From: Gelidibacter sp038243395
Lineage (GTDB): Bacteria > Bacteroidota > Bacteroidia > Flavobacteriales > Flavobacteriaceae
Reading direction: 5' to 3'
NCBI GenBank assembly: GCA_038243395.1
Contig: JBBSRC010000009.1
Coordinates: 6,338-70,337, forward strand
DNA: 64,000 nt
Shown here: positions 36,517 to 46,053 of the stretch, piece by piece
How the letters are laid out: each line of letters starts with the position of its first letter
How positions within the stretch are numbered: position 1 is the stretch's first letter
The notes under the pieces: model-generated
Seen by the model: the letters and a program-made list of their open reading frames with translations, nothing else
Databases searched by the model: none
What the model was told of the DNA's origin: nothing
Position numbers and translations under genes: made by a program

Positions 36517-37065
36517 CTATGAATTAGAATTTTTCTCTCGAATATTCTTGTAAATCTTGAAACCTAACATCAATAAAATGCCAAGAACGAGAATACCAAC
36601 CACTCCAAAAATCCAGTTAAGCGAATTTTTTAGAATAACCAAAAACACGACAGAGAACAAAATAAACGTAGCACCCTCATTCCAGAGTCTCATGAAATTG
36701 GAAGTTTTTTTGACCTCATCGCGTTGTAACTGTTTATAATAGTGATGGGTTTTTAAGTGATAAGATATCAGCAATACTACAAAAGATAGTTTCACATGCA
36801 TCCAGCCCTGTTGTAACCATGCCGGCATCAAAATGATTAACCAAATTCCAAAAACGGTTGCCAATATTGCAGAAGGCCAAGTAATGATATTCCATAAACG
36901 ATTCGCCATCAGCTTGAGTTGTTTTCCGAGAATTTCCTTTTCCGGAGATGGCTTATGAAAGGATTCAATTTGATACACAAACAGCCGCGGAATGTAGAAC
37001 AGCCCCGCAAACCAGGTAATAACGAAAATAAGATGAAGCGATTTTATATAGTTGTAATATTCCAT
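36517..37065 (-). CDS. hemJ: HemJ-type protoporphyrinogen oxidase
   Basis: A 182-residue membrane protein with four or five hydrophobic segments. The N-terminus YIKSLHLIFVITWFAGLFYIPRLFVY carries the conserved His (H11) and Arg of HemJ. HemJ oxidises protoporphyrinogen IX to protoporphyrin IX in bacteria lacking HemY and HemG. Its start overlaps the MATE stop as TAATG, and hemH lies one gene upstream, so the penultimate and last heme steps share a transcript. Confidence 0.88.
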   Translation of the reverse strand: MEYYNYIKSLHLIFVITWFAGLFYIPRLFVYQIESFHKPSPEKEILGKQLKLMANRLWNIITWPSAILATVFGIWLIILMPAWLQQGWMHVKLSFVVLLISYHLKTHHYYKQLQRDEVKKTSNFMRLWNEGATFILFSVVFLVILKNSLNWIFGVVGILVLGILLMLGFKIYKNIREKNSNS

Positions 37066-38432
37066 TACTCATTAATTAATTGAACATCTTTAGGAATTAA
37101 ATTCTTCCTGATTTCACGATTCAGAAAGTAGGCGGTTACTATAGTCGCCAAAACATCTGAAATCGGAAATGAAATCCACACGCCTAATTCTCCATAAAAA
37201 TTTGGTAAAATCAAGATGAGCGGAATGAAAAAGATACCTTGTCTGCTTAAAGTCAATAACAAAGCTGGACCTGCTTTCCCGATGGCTTGAAAATAAGCTG
37301 CACCGATCAATTGCCAGGCAATAATAGGTGTTGCGGCAAATACCCAACGCATATCATTTGGTGCTTGACGAACGACATCTACATCTGTGGTAAACATTCT
37401 GGTAATACTTTCGGGGAATATCATCAAAACAATAAATACTAAAGTTGCCAAAATAGCCGCATATTTAATGGCTGTATTAATTGTTTCCCGAACGCGATGG
37501 TAGTTTTTTGCACCGTAATTAAATCCCGCAATTGGCAAAAAACCTTGGGTAACCCCAAGCACAGGAAACATGGCAAACATTAGCATTCTACCGGCAATTG
37601 CATAAGACGTTACAGATGCTTCACCTCCCAAATCAAAAAGGATATTGTTCATAAACAAGTACGTAACACTTACTACCGCCTGTCTTGCTAAGGTCACAAA
37701 TCCTAAAGAACTGATTTCTTTTACAATCGGGAAATTCAGCCCCAAATGAGTAAAATTGATTTTCATTTCTGATTTCTTGGACGCAAAATACCATACAATG
37801 AATGCCAAACAAATAACGTATGAAAGTGTTGTAGCCCAAGCCGCGCCGGCCATCCCGAAGTCCATGAGATTAATAAACACATAATCCATAATCAAGTTGC
37901 TAACCGATGGGATCATCATCGCATACATGGCAAACTTAGGTTTACCTTCTGCACGAATCACTGTATTCGCCATCATACAAAGTGCCAAAAGAGGAACTCC
38001 GTAAAGGACAATTTGATAATAGATTTTTGCAGGTTCAAAAATGGCTCCTTTCCCTCCAAAAGAATCAATAATGGAATCTGCAAAAAGCAGCCCCACAGCA
38101 ACCATGGTGAGCGTCAATATTAATGTTAAAGTAATTTGATTGCCAAATACCTTAAGTGCCTTTTTATGATTATTTGAACCTAATGCTCTCGAAATTATGG
38201 AAGAACCACCAATCCCAATAGCCATCCCTAAAGCGGCAATAAAAAAAGATACGGGTAAAACTACATTGATAGCAGCAATCGCTGTGGAGCCAATCCAGTT
38301 ACCGACAAAAATAGTATCCACCAAAATATTAAGCGACATTACCAAAATCCCAATAGAAGCTGGAACAGCTTGTTTTATGAGAAGTTTACTAATGGGTTGT
38401 GTGCCTAAATCTTGAGAGGAATCTTTTGCCAT
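37065..38432 (-). CDS. MATE family multidrug/metabolite efflux transporter
   Basis: A 455-residue integral membrane protein with about 12 hydrophobic segments in two similar halves, typical of Na+- or H+-driven MATE exporters. Conserved stretches include GTQPISKLLIKQAVPASIG and ALGMAIGIGGSSIISRALG. It sits between hemH and hemJ, with TAATG overlaps at both ends. The tight coupling hints at a link to heme or porphyrin export, but this is inference and MATE substrates cannot be read from sequence. Confidence 0.88.
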   Translation of the reverse strand: MAKDSSQDLGTQPISKLLIKQAVPASIGILVMSLNILVDTIFVGNWIGSTAIAAINVVLPVSFFIAALGMAIGIGGSSIISRALGSNNHKKALKVFGNQITLTLILTLTMVAVGLLFADSIIDSFGGKGAIFEPAKIYYQIVLYGVPLLALCMMANTVIRAEGKPKFAMYAMMIPSVSNLIMDYVFINLMDFGMAGAAWATTLSYVICLAFIVWYFASKKSEMKINFTHLGLNFPIVKEISSLGFVTLARQAVVSVTYLFMNNILFDLGGEASVTSYAIAGRMLMFAMFPVLGVTQGFLPIAGFNYGAKNYHRVRETINTAIKYAAILATLVFIVLMIFPESITRMFTTDVDVVRQAPNDMRWVFAATPIIAWQLIGAAYFQAIGKAGPALLLTLSRQGIFFIPLILILPNFYGELGVWISFPISDVLATIVTAYFLNREIRKNLIPKDVQLINE

Positions 38433-39466
38433 TATGCAAGTACAGGTTCAGAATTAGCCCACTCATTGATCCAATTGGAGAGTATGGCCACAAACTCGTC
38501 GTCATCATTTAAACATGGGACTGTTGTAAATTCCTTTCCACCCATTTCATGGAAAATTTCTTCGCCTTCCATGGCAATTTCTTCTAATGTTTCTAAACAA
38601 TCACTTACAAATGCAGGCGTAACCACCGCCATTTTTTTTATGCCTTGTTTTCCTAATCGCTCAATAGTTATATCCGTAGCTGGTTTCAACCATGGGTCAA
38701 ATCCTAATCGCGATTGGAACGATGAAGAATAGGTGCCGGGCACTAAACTCAATTTCTCAGCCACTAAACGTGTGACTTCCAAACATTGGTGGCGATAACA
38801 AAATTCGTGCGCGGGAGATGGTGTGACACAACAGCTTTTGTCAATCTTACAGTGCGATTTCGTAATATCACGTTTACGAATGTGACGTTCAGGAACTCCG
38901 TGATACGAAAACAACAAATGATCGTAAGGATGATCTTTCAAATGTTTATCAATGGAATTGGAAAGCACCTCAATATAATCTTCACGATTATAGAACGCTT
39001 TTAAATCAGATATTTTAAGGCTTGGAAAATGTTCTTTTCTAATTTCCTCTGCCAATACGACAATTGTCTCAGTAGTTGCCATGGCAAATTGCGGATATAA
39101 AGGCATCAAAAATATTTCTTCCACCCCTTTATCCACCAATTCCTGAATGCCTTTTTTTATGGTTAAACTGCCATAACGCATAGCTAAAGCTACCGGTAAG
39201 GGCGTGTTTTTTTGTATTTTTTTCTGAAGACGCTCTGAAATGACGATTAATGGCGATCCTTCCTCCCACCATATTTTTTTATATGCTTCCGCAGATGCTT
39301 TTGGACGCGTATTTAAAATAATCCCTTTTACAATAAAAGTTCGTAACCAAAGTGGAACGTCGATGACACGTTCATCCATTAAAAATTCCCCTAAATAGGG
39401 TTTCACATCTTTTGGTTCTGGGCTATCTGGCGAGCCTAAGTTGACAAGTAATACTCCTTTTTTCAT
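38432..39466 (-). CDS. hemH: Ferrochelatase
   Basis: A 344-residue enzyme that inserts Fe(II) into protoporphyrin IX, the last step of protoheme synthesis. The N-terminus KKGVLLVNLGSPDSPEPKDV is typical. The metal-binding His lies in LLFSYHGVPERH and an acidic partner near SSFQSRLGFDPWLKP. It heads a minus-strand unit hemH-MATE-hemJ joined by TAATG overlaps. A REP-like hairpin ends 5 nt before the ATG. Confidence 0.95.
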   Translation of the reverse strand: MKKGVLLVNLGSPDSPEPKDVKPYLGEFLMDERVIDVPLWLRTFIVKGIILNTRPKASAEAYKKIWWEEGSPLIVISERLQKKIQKNTPLPVALAMRYGSLTIKKGIQELVDKGVEEIFLMPLYPQFAMATTETIVVLAEEIRKEHFPSLKISDLKAFYNREDYIEVLSNSIDKHLKDHPYDHLLFSYHGVPERHIRKRDITKSHCKIDKSCCVTPSPAHEFCYRHQCLEVTRLVAEKLSLVPGTYSSSFQSRLGFDPWLKPATDITIERLGKQGIKKMAVVTPAFVSDCLETLEEIAMEGEEIFHEMGGKEFTTVPCLNDDDEFVAILSNWINEWANSEPVLA

Positions 39467-39471
39467 GCTTT

Positions 39472-39491
39472 ATTCCTGCGAAGGCAGGAAT
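39472..39491 (-). repeat. REP-like hairpin 5 nt before hemH
   Basis: Perfect 8-bp stem ATTCCTGC / GCAGGAAT with a 4-nt loop. Relative to hemH it reads GAG-ATTCCTGC first, as in the other copies. Confidence 0.8.
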
Positions 39492-39592
39492 CTCTTTTAA
39501 GTTAAACTTCAATGACTTATATACTTTGAATCTTATTTAGATTTTGAAAACCTCACAGATTAATCTTAAAAAACGATGAGATTATTATGATT

Positions 39593-40486
39593 CTACGAAG
39601 ATAACGACATTAAATATTTTTTTGGCGTGGTGCCATACTTCTTTTTGAATGCTGATATAAAGTGACTCGATGAGCTGTAGCCTACTTTCAAGCCCACCTC
39701 ATTCACATTATACTCGTTCGATTCCAAGAGTTTTCTGGCGACTTCCATCTTATAATCAAACAAAAAACTAAAAACCGAATCTCCATAAATTTGTTTAAAT
39801 CCCTCTTTAAGCTTTTTTAGGTTCAATCCAATTTCATCAGAAAGTTCTTGTAAGGTAGGTGGCTCAGTCATTCTTGAAATAACGATATCTTTAGCTCTTC
39901 TAATTTTAATAACGTTGGCTTCATCTACCAAAAACGGACATTGTTCAATATCGGCATCCTCATTTCTATTGAAATACAAACTCAATAACTCGTATGCTTT
40001 TCCTTTAAAATAAAGATTTCTGATCGAAGAATTCAAGTTGTAATGAATCAACTGGGTTAAAACAATGGCCATGGAAGGTGATACGTTACCATCTTGATAG
40101 TATTTCTTATCCTTATTATCATCACTTAAGAAAGTGATATAATTAGCTTCTTGAGAAAACAAACCGTGAAATTTTTTAATGGAGATCAAAATGGAAACCA
40201 ACGACGAATTAGGTTGCATCTCCAAATGAATGGGCAGATCCTGTTGTGGATTATATAGTAACAATGAATTTTCTTCTAAAATATCCAAAGTATAGCGCCC
40301 GTTATTAAAAATAAACTTGCTCTCACCTTTCAAACAAAAATGGAATTGAATGAAATTACTATCAATACCCCGTTCCACGGTTTCTACAAGATCACTTTCG
40401 TTTTGATAAGTTAAAACCAAAAAATCATGATCAATTCGGGTTTCCACATAAGAACCTTTAGCGACATTTTCCAAATCCATTATCAT
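39593..40486 (-). CDS. AraC-family transcription regulator next to hemA
   Basis: A 297-residue regulator with an N-terminal cupin-like sensing region and a C-terminal AraC HTH pair (LQELSDEIGLNLKKLKEGF and VNEVGLKVGYSSSSHFISAF). Start is 40486, with a second ATG two codons on. It is divergent from hemA with clear -7 elements on both strands, so control of heme synthesis or of iron uptake is plausible. The ligand is unknown. Confidence 0.88.
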   Translation of the reverse strand: MIMDLENVAKGSYVETRIDHDFLVLTYQNESDLVETVERGIDSNFIQFHFCLKGESKFIFNNGRYTLDILEENSLLLYNPQQDLPIHLEMQPNSSLVSILISIKKFHGLFSQEANYITFLSDDNKDKKYYQDGNVSPSMAIVLTQLIHYNLNSSIRNLYFKGKAYELLSLYFNRNEDADIEQCPFLVDEANVIKIRRAKDIVISRMTEPPTLQELSDEIGLNLKKLKEGFKQIYGDSVFSFLFDYKMEVARKLLESNEYNVNEVGLKVGYSSSSHFISAFKKKYGTTPKKYLMSLSS

Positions 40487-40551
40487 TAATATTTATTTCC
40501 CTTATTTAGATTGATTCTAAACAAATCACTCATAAGGCGTTGCTACTGCTG

Positions 40552-40559
40552 CAAAAGTA
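40552..40559 (-). promoter_or_regulatory. -7 element for the AraC-family gene
   Basis: The minus strand reads TACTTTTG, exact TAnnTTTG, 66 nt before the ATG. The same octamer is used by the divergent hemA promoter 96 nt away. Confidence 0.55.
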
Positions 40560-40629
40560 TGACATTTATTTTTTTATAATAGAATAAAAGACCAAAAAAC
40601 ATTAAGCGACACTTATAGACCGTTTAGCG

Positions 40630-40662
40630 TTGTTTATTATTTAATTGACAGTGATACTTTTG
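40630..40662 (+). promoter_or_regulatory. Promoter of the hemA operon
   Basis: TTG at 40630-40632, then 22 nt, then TACTTTTG at 40655-40662. The leader would be about 32 nt. Confidence 0.6.
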
Positions 40663-40699
40663 TTTTTGAATTCCCAAAACCATTACCGATTACATTAAT

Positions 40700-41944
40700 A
40701 TGCTTAAACAAACCTATTTTTATGCCATTGGATTGAGTTACAAAAAGGCTGATGCTAATATTAGAGGTCTCTTTAGTTTAGACGATACCTCTAAACAAAA
40801 TCTTCTCAGGCAAGCGAAAGAAGTCGGCATTGAAAGCCTCATTGTAACCTCAACCTGCAATAGAACTGAAATCTACGGTTTTGCAGAACATCCTTACCAA
40901 CTCATTAAATTGCTTTGTGAGAATGCGAAAGGCACGCTCGAAGAATTTCAGCACGTTGCTTATATTCATAAAAATCATGATGCCGTTTCTCATATGTTTC
41001 GTGTGGGTTCTGGTCTTGATAGCCAAATCTTAGGTGACTTTGAAATTATCAGTCAATTAAGAACCAGTGCAAGAGCGTCTAAAAAACTGGGGTTACTCAA
41101 TACCTTTACGGAACGGTTGCTCAACGCTGTTATTCAGGCTAGCAAACGCATCAAGAACGAAACCGAAATATCTTCGGGTGCAACTTCTGTTTCTTTCGCC
41201 TCTGTACAGTACATTATGAGAACTATTGAAAGTGTTTCTGAAAAAAATATTTTACTCTTTGGAATAGGAAAAATTGGAAGAAATACCTGTGAAAATCTGG
41301 TAAAGCACACCAAGAATTCACATATCACATTAATTAATAGAACTAAAACCAAGGCTGAGGCCATCGCTGGCAAATTCAATCTTTTGGTTAAAGACTATGC
41401 CAATCTTCAAGAAGAAATAAATGCATCCGACATTCTGATTGTCGCTACTGGTGCCTTAAATCCGACTGTAAATAAAGCTTCCATCCAATCTAAAAAACCC
41501 ATGTTAATTTTAGATTTATCGATTCCGAGAAACGTGAGTCAGGATGTCATGGAGTTGCCAAATGTAACCCTAATTCATCTTGATGATTTATCACAGATGA
41601 CCGACGAAACTTTAGAACGCAGAAAAGAGTTTATACCTTTGGCGGAGCAAATTTTAGAAGAAGTAAAACTGGATTTCAACAATTGGCTTGCCACCCGTAA
41701 ATTTGCACCAACCATCAATGCATTAAAGCATAAATTGCTTGATTTTAAAAATGCGGAACTGGAAACCCAACGTAAAAAACATGCTGATTTTAATGAAGTA
41801 CAAGCCGAATTAATCAGCAATAATATCATCCAAAAAATAACGAATCACTTTGCATATCACCTGAAAACTGATAATATGTCGTCTGATGACAGTATTGAAC
41901 TGATCAGAAAAGTGTTCCAATTAGAATCCACTACAAATGTCTAA
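40700..41944 (+). CDS. hemA: Glutamyl-tRNA reductase
   Basis: A 414-residue enzyme reducing glutamyl-tRNA to glutamate-1-semialdehyde, the first committed step of C5 heme synthesis. The catalytic Cys53 is in TSTCNRTEIYG. The NADPH site is LLFGIGKIGRN. The C-terminal dimerisation helices are present. It is the first gene of the plus-strand heme operon and overlaps hemCD by 8 nt. The partner aminotransferase hemL is not in this window. Confidence 0.95.
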   Translation: MLKQTYFYAIGLSYKKADANIRGLFSLDDTSKQNLLRQAKEVGIESLIVTSTCNRTEIYGFAEHPYQLIKLLCENAKGTLEEFQHVAYIHKNHDAVSHMFRVGSGLDSQILGDFEIISQLRTSARASKKLGLLNTFTERLLNAVIQASKRIKNETEISSGATSVSFASVQYIMRTIESVSEKNILLFGIGKIGRNTCENLVKHTKNSHITLINRTKTKAEAIAGKFNLLVKDYANLQEEINASDILIVATGALNPTVNKASIQSKKPMLILDLSIPRNVSQDVMELPNVTLIHLDDLSQMTDETLERRKEFIPLAEQILEEVKLDFNNWLATRKFAPTINALKHKLLDFKNAELETQRKKHADFNEVQAELISNNIIQKITNHFAYHLKTDNMSSDDSIELIRKVFQLESTTNV

Positions 41945-43517
41945 ACTTATTAGAATTGGTACGCGCGATAGCGAATTAGCGCTATGGCAAGCCAAAACTG
42001 TGCAACAACAACTCGAACATTTGGGTCATAAAACGATTTTGGTGCCAGTAAAATCCACTGGTGATATGCGACTTGACAAACCCATCTATGAATTGGGGAT
42101 TGTTGGCGTTTTTACTCGCATTTTAGATGAGGCCATGCTCAACAATGTTATTGACATCGCAGTGCATTCACTTAAAGATGTACCCACTATTTTACCGCAA
42201 GGTATTGTTCAGGCCGCCGTTTTAAAACGTGGCAATGTTAGGGATACTTTGATATTTAAGGATAATGAAGAATTTTTATCTCAAAAAGATGCCGTTATCG
42301 CTACCGGTAGTTTAAGACGAAAAGCACAATGGCTTAACCGTTATCCAACCCACACGGTTGTTGGATTGCGCGGCAATGTCAATACCAGACTTCAAAAACT
42401 CCAAGATAATGAAGATTGGAATGCGGCTATTTTCGCAGCAGCGGGCATCGGAAGAATTGGCGTACGACCAGAAGATGCTATCAACCTTGATTGGATGGTT
42501 CCTGCTCCAGGTCAAGGAGCAATCATGATTACAGCACGGGAAGATGATGAAGATGTCTTACCAGTTTTAAAGGAAATCAACCACGAAGAAACTGAAATTT
42601 GTACCACTATTGAACGCCGATTTTTAAACCTTTTAGAAGGTGGTTGCTCAGCACCAATAGGCGCTTTGGCATTTATTAAAAATGAAGAAGTGTTTTTTCA
42701 CGGTGTGCTTTTGAGTTTAGATGGGAGCAAAAAAATTGAAGTTACGCGAAAAGAAAAACTAGGAAACCATCATAACATCGCACAATTTGGGGCAGATTAC
42801 GTGATTGAGCGTGGCGGACAGAGATTAATGAACGAACTTCGAAATGAGGAAAAACAAATTCAAGTCTTTTCGACCCGAAATTTGAGCGAACCGCAGCGCC
42901 AACTTTTAAAAAATGTCCATTCTGCAAGCACCGATTTCTTGAAAATCAGTTTTAACAGAATTGCAAAACCTATTTTAAAGTCTAAAATTGAAAACGTCAT
43001 CATTACCAGTCAAAATGCTGTAGAAGCTATTGTTTCAAGTGTTCCGAAAGAAGAATTACAATTCAAAAATATCTACTGTGTTGGCCGACGTACTAAAAGG
43101 CTGATCGAATCAAAAATTGGGAAGGTCAAGCATTCTGAAAATTATGCTAAGGATTTGGCGGCTTACTTGGTCGAATTCATTGATGGCACTGAAGTAACGC
43201 ACTTTTGTAGCGACATCAGACTGGACGAACTTTCCACAACTTTAAAAAACAACCATATTAAGGTTAATGAGGTTGAAGCTTACAAAACCGTTCTCGACTC
43301 TGAAAAAATTGATCCAAACGTTGAAGGCATAATGTTTTACAGTCCTTCAACAGTTGACAGTTTTATGCTCAACAATACGGCGGATAAAAAAATCGCTTTT
43401 TGTATTGGAGATACTACGGCATCGGAAGCTAAAAAGTATTTTGAGGACGTGCGTATCGCAAAAATACCAACCGTTGAAAGTGTGATTGATTTGGTAAATG
43501 AGCATTATGCTCGATAA
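41937..43517 (+). CDS. hemCD: Fused hydroxymethylbilane synthase / uroporphyrinogen-III synthase
   Basis: A 526-residue two-domain protein. Residues 1-305 are HemC: the dipyrromethane cofactor Cys237 is in LEGGCSAPIGALA, and TGSLRRKAQ and GLRGNVNTRL are catalytic-site stretches. Residues from about 310 are HemD-like (VIITSQNAVEAI, IYCVGRRTKRLIES, IMFYSPSTVDSFM). One frame runs through with no internal start needed, so this is a genuine fusion of two sequential steps. The fusion could channel the unstable hydroxymethylbilane. HemD is poorly conserved as usual. Confidence 0.92.
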   Translation: MSKLIRIGTRDSELALWQAKTVQQQLEHLGHKTILVPVKSTGDMRLDKPIYELGIVGVFTRILDEAMLNNVIDIAVHSLKDVPTILPQGIVQAAVLKRGNVRDTLIFKDNEEFLSQKDAVIATGSLRRKAQWLNRYPTHTVVGLRGNVNTRLQKLQDNEDWNAAIFAAAGIGRIGVRPEDAINLDWMVPAPGQGAIMITAREDDEDVLPVLKEINHEETEICTTIERRFLNLLEGGCSAPIGALAFIKNEEVFFHGVLLSLDGSKKIEVTRKEKLGNHHNIAQFGADYVIERGGQRLMNELRNEEKQIQVFSTRNLSEPQRQLLKNVHSASTDFLKISFNRIAKPILKSKIENVIITSQNAVEAIVSSVPKEELQFKNIYCVGRRTKRLIESKIGKVKHSENYAKDLAAYLVEFIDGTEVTHFCSDIRLDELSTTLKNNHIKVNEVEAYKTVLDSEKIDPNVEGIMFYSPSTVDSFMLNNTADKKIAFCIGDTTASEAKKYFEDVRIAKIPTVESVIDLVNEHYAR

Positions 43518-43606
43518 AGAAACAGTCAGATTTTAAAAACTTAAAGAATCTAAATCTTCCAATATATTTCAAACATAAAGATAAATTATAACTTAAAAAC
43601 AGTGAG

Positions 43607-43626
43607 ATTCCTGCTTTGACAGGAAT
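43607..43626 (+). repeat. REP-like hairpin 7 nt before hemE
   Basis: ATTCCTG ... CAGGAAT with a 6-nt middle, preceded by GAG. A TTG in this repeat (43616) opens a false extended hemE start. Confidence 0.72.
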
Positions 43627-43633
43627 ATGGGAT

Positions 43634-44665
43634 ATGATAAAAAACGATTTATACTTAAGAGCATTAAAAGGAGAAACAGTTGAACGTCCACCAGTCTGGA
43701 TGATGCGTCAAGCTGGACGTTATCTACCTGAATTCATGGAAATAAGAAAAAAATACGATTTCTTTACCCGTTGCAGAATGCCAGAATTAGCGAGTGAAAT
43801 TACCGTGCAACCTATACGTCGTTATGGAATGGACGCGGCCATTTTATTCAGTGATATTTTGGTCATTCCACAGGCCATGAATATTGAAGTGGAAATGAAA
43901 CCTGATTTTGGACCTTATTTACCAAATCCTGTACGTACCCAACAAGATGTGGACAATGTAATTGTTCCTGATGTTCATGTGGAATTAGATTATGTCATGC
44001 AAGCCATTAAAGCCACTAAAGAATTGTTGAACGACGAAGTGCCTTTAATTGGTTTTGCGGGATCACCTTGGACTATTCTTTGCTATTGCGTACAAGGTCA
44101 AGGCAGTAAGAACTTTGATAAAGCCAAACAATTCTGTTTTACAAATCCGATAGCTGCACATCAATTATTACAAAAAATAACGGATACCACAATTGCCTAT
44201 TTAAAAGCAAAAGTTGTTGCCGGATGTGATGCCGTACAAATCTTTGATTCTTGGGGAGGCATGTTAGCGCCATCTGATTACAATGAGTTTTCATGGCAAT
44301 ATATCAATCAAATTATTGAAGCTTTGAAAGATGATGCACCTGTAATTGCCTTTGGAAAAGGATGTTGGTTTGCCTTGGGTGAAATGGCCAAATCAAATGC
44401 CACGGCTTTAGGTATTGACTGGACCTGTTCTCCACAAAATGCACGTTATTTGACTGGCGGTAAGATCACTTTACAAGGCAACTTTGATCCTTCCAGATTA
44501 TTCTCACCACCTGCAGAAATTAAAAAAATGGTCACTCAAATGATTAATGAGTTTGGGAAAGATAGATACATTGTCAATTTAGGTCACGGGATTTTACCAA
44601 ATATTCCATTAGATAATGCGAAAGCTTTTATTGATGCGGTAAAGGAGTATAAGAGCCCATCCTAA
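43634..44665 (+). CDS. hemE: Uroporphyrinogen decarboxylase
   Basis: A 343-residue cytosolic enzyme decarboxylating uroporphyrinogen III to coproporphyrinogen III. The family signature PPVWMMRQAGRYLPEF is near the N-terminus, and the conserved Asp lies in AAILFSDILVIPQA. The ATG at 43634 fits the family; the TTG at 43616 would start inside a repeat. The last residues (KSPS and the stop) lie within a repeat arm. Confidence 0.95.
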   Translation: MIKNDLYLRALKGETVERPPVWMMRQAGRYLPEFMEIRKKYDFFTRCRMPELASEITVQPIRRYGMDAAILFSDILVIPQAMNIEVEMKPDFGPYLPNPVRTQQDVDNVIVPDVHVELDYVMQAIKATKELLNDEVPLIGFAGSPWTILCYCVQGQGSKNFDKAKQFCFTNPIAAHQLLQKITDTTIAYLKAKVVAGCDAVQIFDSWGGMLAPSDYNEFSWQYINQIIEALKDDAPVIAFGKGCWFALGEMAKSNATALGIDWTCSPQNARYLTGGKITLQGNFDPSRLFSPPAEIKKMVTQMINEFGKDRYIVNLGHGILPNIPLDNAKAFIDAVKEYKSPS

Positions 44666-44761
44666 CTTTTTAAAGGGAAAGATCTGTTTCGAACTCTAAC
44701 CTTTTTATTAAAGTATAATTACAAATCAAATTCCCTTTCCTTTGGAAAGGGTCAGGGATTA
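44654..44761. repeat. Inverted-arm repeat element between hemE and the EI24 gene
   Basis: The left arm (44654-44681, AGCCCATCCTAACTTTTTAA then AGGGAAAG) and right arm (about 44728-44761, TTCCCTTTCC...AAAGGGTCAGGG) are inverted relatives enclosing about 45 nt. The hemE stop codon is inside the left arm and the right arm ends just before the next ATG. A related element lies at 46945-47084. Confidence 0.6.
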
Positions 44762-44762
44762 G

Positions 44763-45524
44763 ATGATTAAAAACATCTTCAAAGGCATCAAAGCTTATGC
44801 AGGAACATTCAAATTAATTTCCAAACTCGGGCTTTGGAAATATTTTGGTGTTCCGATGTTGATTAGTTTTTTGGTGGCGTCCTTGATCATTTTTTGTGCT
44901 TATTCCTTTGCTGATAATTTTGCATTTTATCTTTCAAGACTCTGGGCTTGGGAACGAGGTAAGCACACTTTTTTCTTATTCAGCGAGATTTTAAGTGGTG
45001 TTTTAATCCTTATTTTAGGTTTTATTCTTTACAAACATATCGTTATGGCCTTGTCGGCGCCTTTTATGAGTCCGGTATCTGAAAAGATAGAAGCGCACTT
45101 ATTGGGAGTTGAACGACATCAACATCGAGACACCTCATTTATGGATCAGTTATGGCGAGGGATTCGAATTAACATCCGCAATTTAATGATGGAATTGCTT
45201 TTGACCATTCCAATTCTTCTCATAGGTTTTATTCCAGTTATCGGTATTGCATCTACCGTTTTACTTTTTTTAGTACAAGCCTATTATGCTGGTTTTGGGA
45301 ATATGGATTACACCTTGGAACGTCATTTTAAATACGACGAAAGCATTAAATTTGTAAAACAACATCGTGGATTGGCCATAGGAAATGGGATGATTTTTAT
45401 ATTGTTTTTATTAATCCCCGTGGTTGGGATCATTTTAGTGTTGCCCTTGTCAGTAACTGCAGCGTCAACTGAAACCGTGACCTTGCTGAAAGCACAAAAC
45501 CGATTGAAATCAAATGATATATAG
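44763..45524 (+). CDS. EI24/CysZ-like membrane protein
   Basis: A 253-residue protein with about four membrane segments and the EI24-domain layout, including YKHIVMALSAPFMSPVSEKI and the GIRINIRNLMMELLLTIPI region. CysZ members transport sulfate, but the role of most EI24 proteins is unknown. It is inside the heme operon, overlapping the next gene by 11 nt, so a link to heme or porphyrin handling is possible but not shown. Confidence 0.8.
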   Translation: MIKNIFKGIKAYAGTFKLISKLGLWKYFGVPMLISFLVASLIIFCAYSFADNFAFYLSRLWAWERGKHTFFLFSEILSGVLILILGFILYKHIVMALSAPFMSPVSEKIEAHLLGVERHQHRDTSFMDQLWRGIRINIRNLMMELLLTIPILLIGFIPVIGIASTVLLFLVQAYYAGFGNMDYTLERHFKYDESIKFVKQHRGLAIGNGMIFILFLLIPVVGIILVLPLSVTAASTETVTLLKAQNRLKSNDI

Positions 45525-46053
45525 TTCAGACCCAATCAGCATTTCATTATTGCAACCTCAAGATGCTTTACAGCTGAACAAATTACTTGTGTCCAACACC
45601 GATCGTTTTATAAAATACCTCCCTAAAACTTTAGGAGAAAATAGAACGTTGGAAAGCACTCAAAACTATATCGCCAAGAAAATCAAAGCGGCCAAAAAAA
45701 ATAAAGCTTTTGTATTTGTCCTTAATGATAGAAACAGCAGGGATATCATCGGAATAATTATTTTAAAAAACTTGGACTGGGAAATCAATAAAGGTGAATT
45801 TGCTTATTGTATTGGGAAACGTTACAAAGGTAAAGGGTTAATGACAACAGCAATAAAAGCAACATCTGAATATGCCATCGAAAATATGGGGCTTCAAATA
45901 CTTCAGATAATTGCTCACAAAACTAATTTTCCAAGCGTTAATGTGGCTTTACAATCTGGATTTAAATGGAAGGAAACATTAAAAGATGAATTTATGTCTT
46001 ATGATGGAACGCCGCTTGATATGGAACTTTTTGAATTAAAACATGAAAGATAA
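45514..46053 (+). CDS. GNAT family N-acetyltransferase
   Basis: A 179-residue acetyltransferase of the RimJ/RimL kind. The acetyl-CoA loop is in YCIGKRYKGKGLMTTAI and the C-terminal stretch NFPSVNVALQSGFKWKE is typical. It probably acetylates a protein N-terminus or a small amine. It overlaps neighbours by 11 nt on both sides, so it is firmly part of the heme operon, though no heme role is known. Confidence 0.88.
   Translation: MIYSSDPISISLLQPQDALQLNKLLVSNTDRFIKYLPKTLGENRTLESTQNYIAKKIKAAKKNKAFVFVLNDRNSRDIIGIIILKNLDWEINKGEFAYCIGKRYKGKGLMTTAIKATSEYAIENMGLQILQIIAHKTNFPSVNVALQSGFKWKETLKDEFMSYDGTPLDMELFELKHER

Noticed and set aside
43616..43633. Extended hemE start at TTG
   Set aside because: The extra codons come from the REP-like repeat, and the family N-terminus begins at the ATG at 43634.
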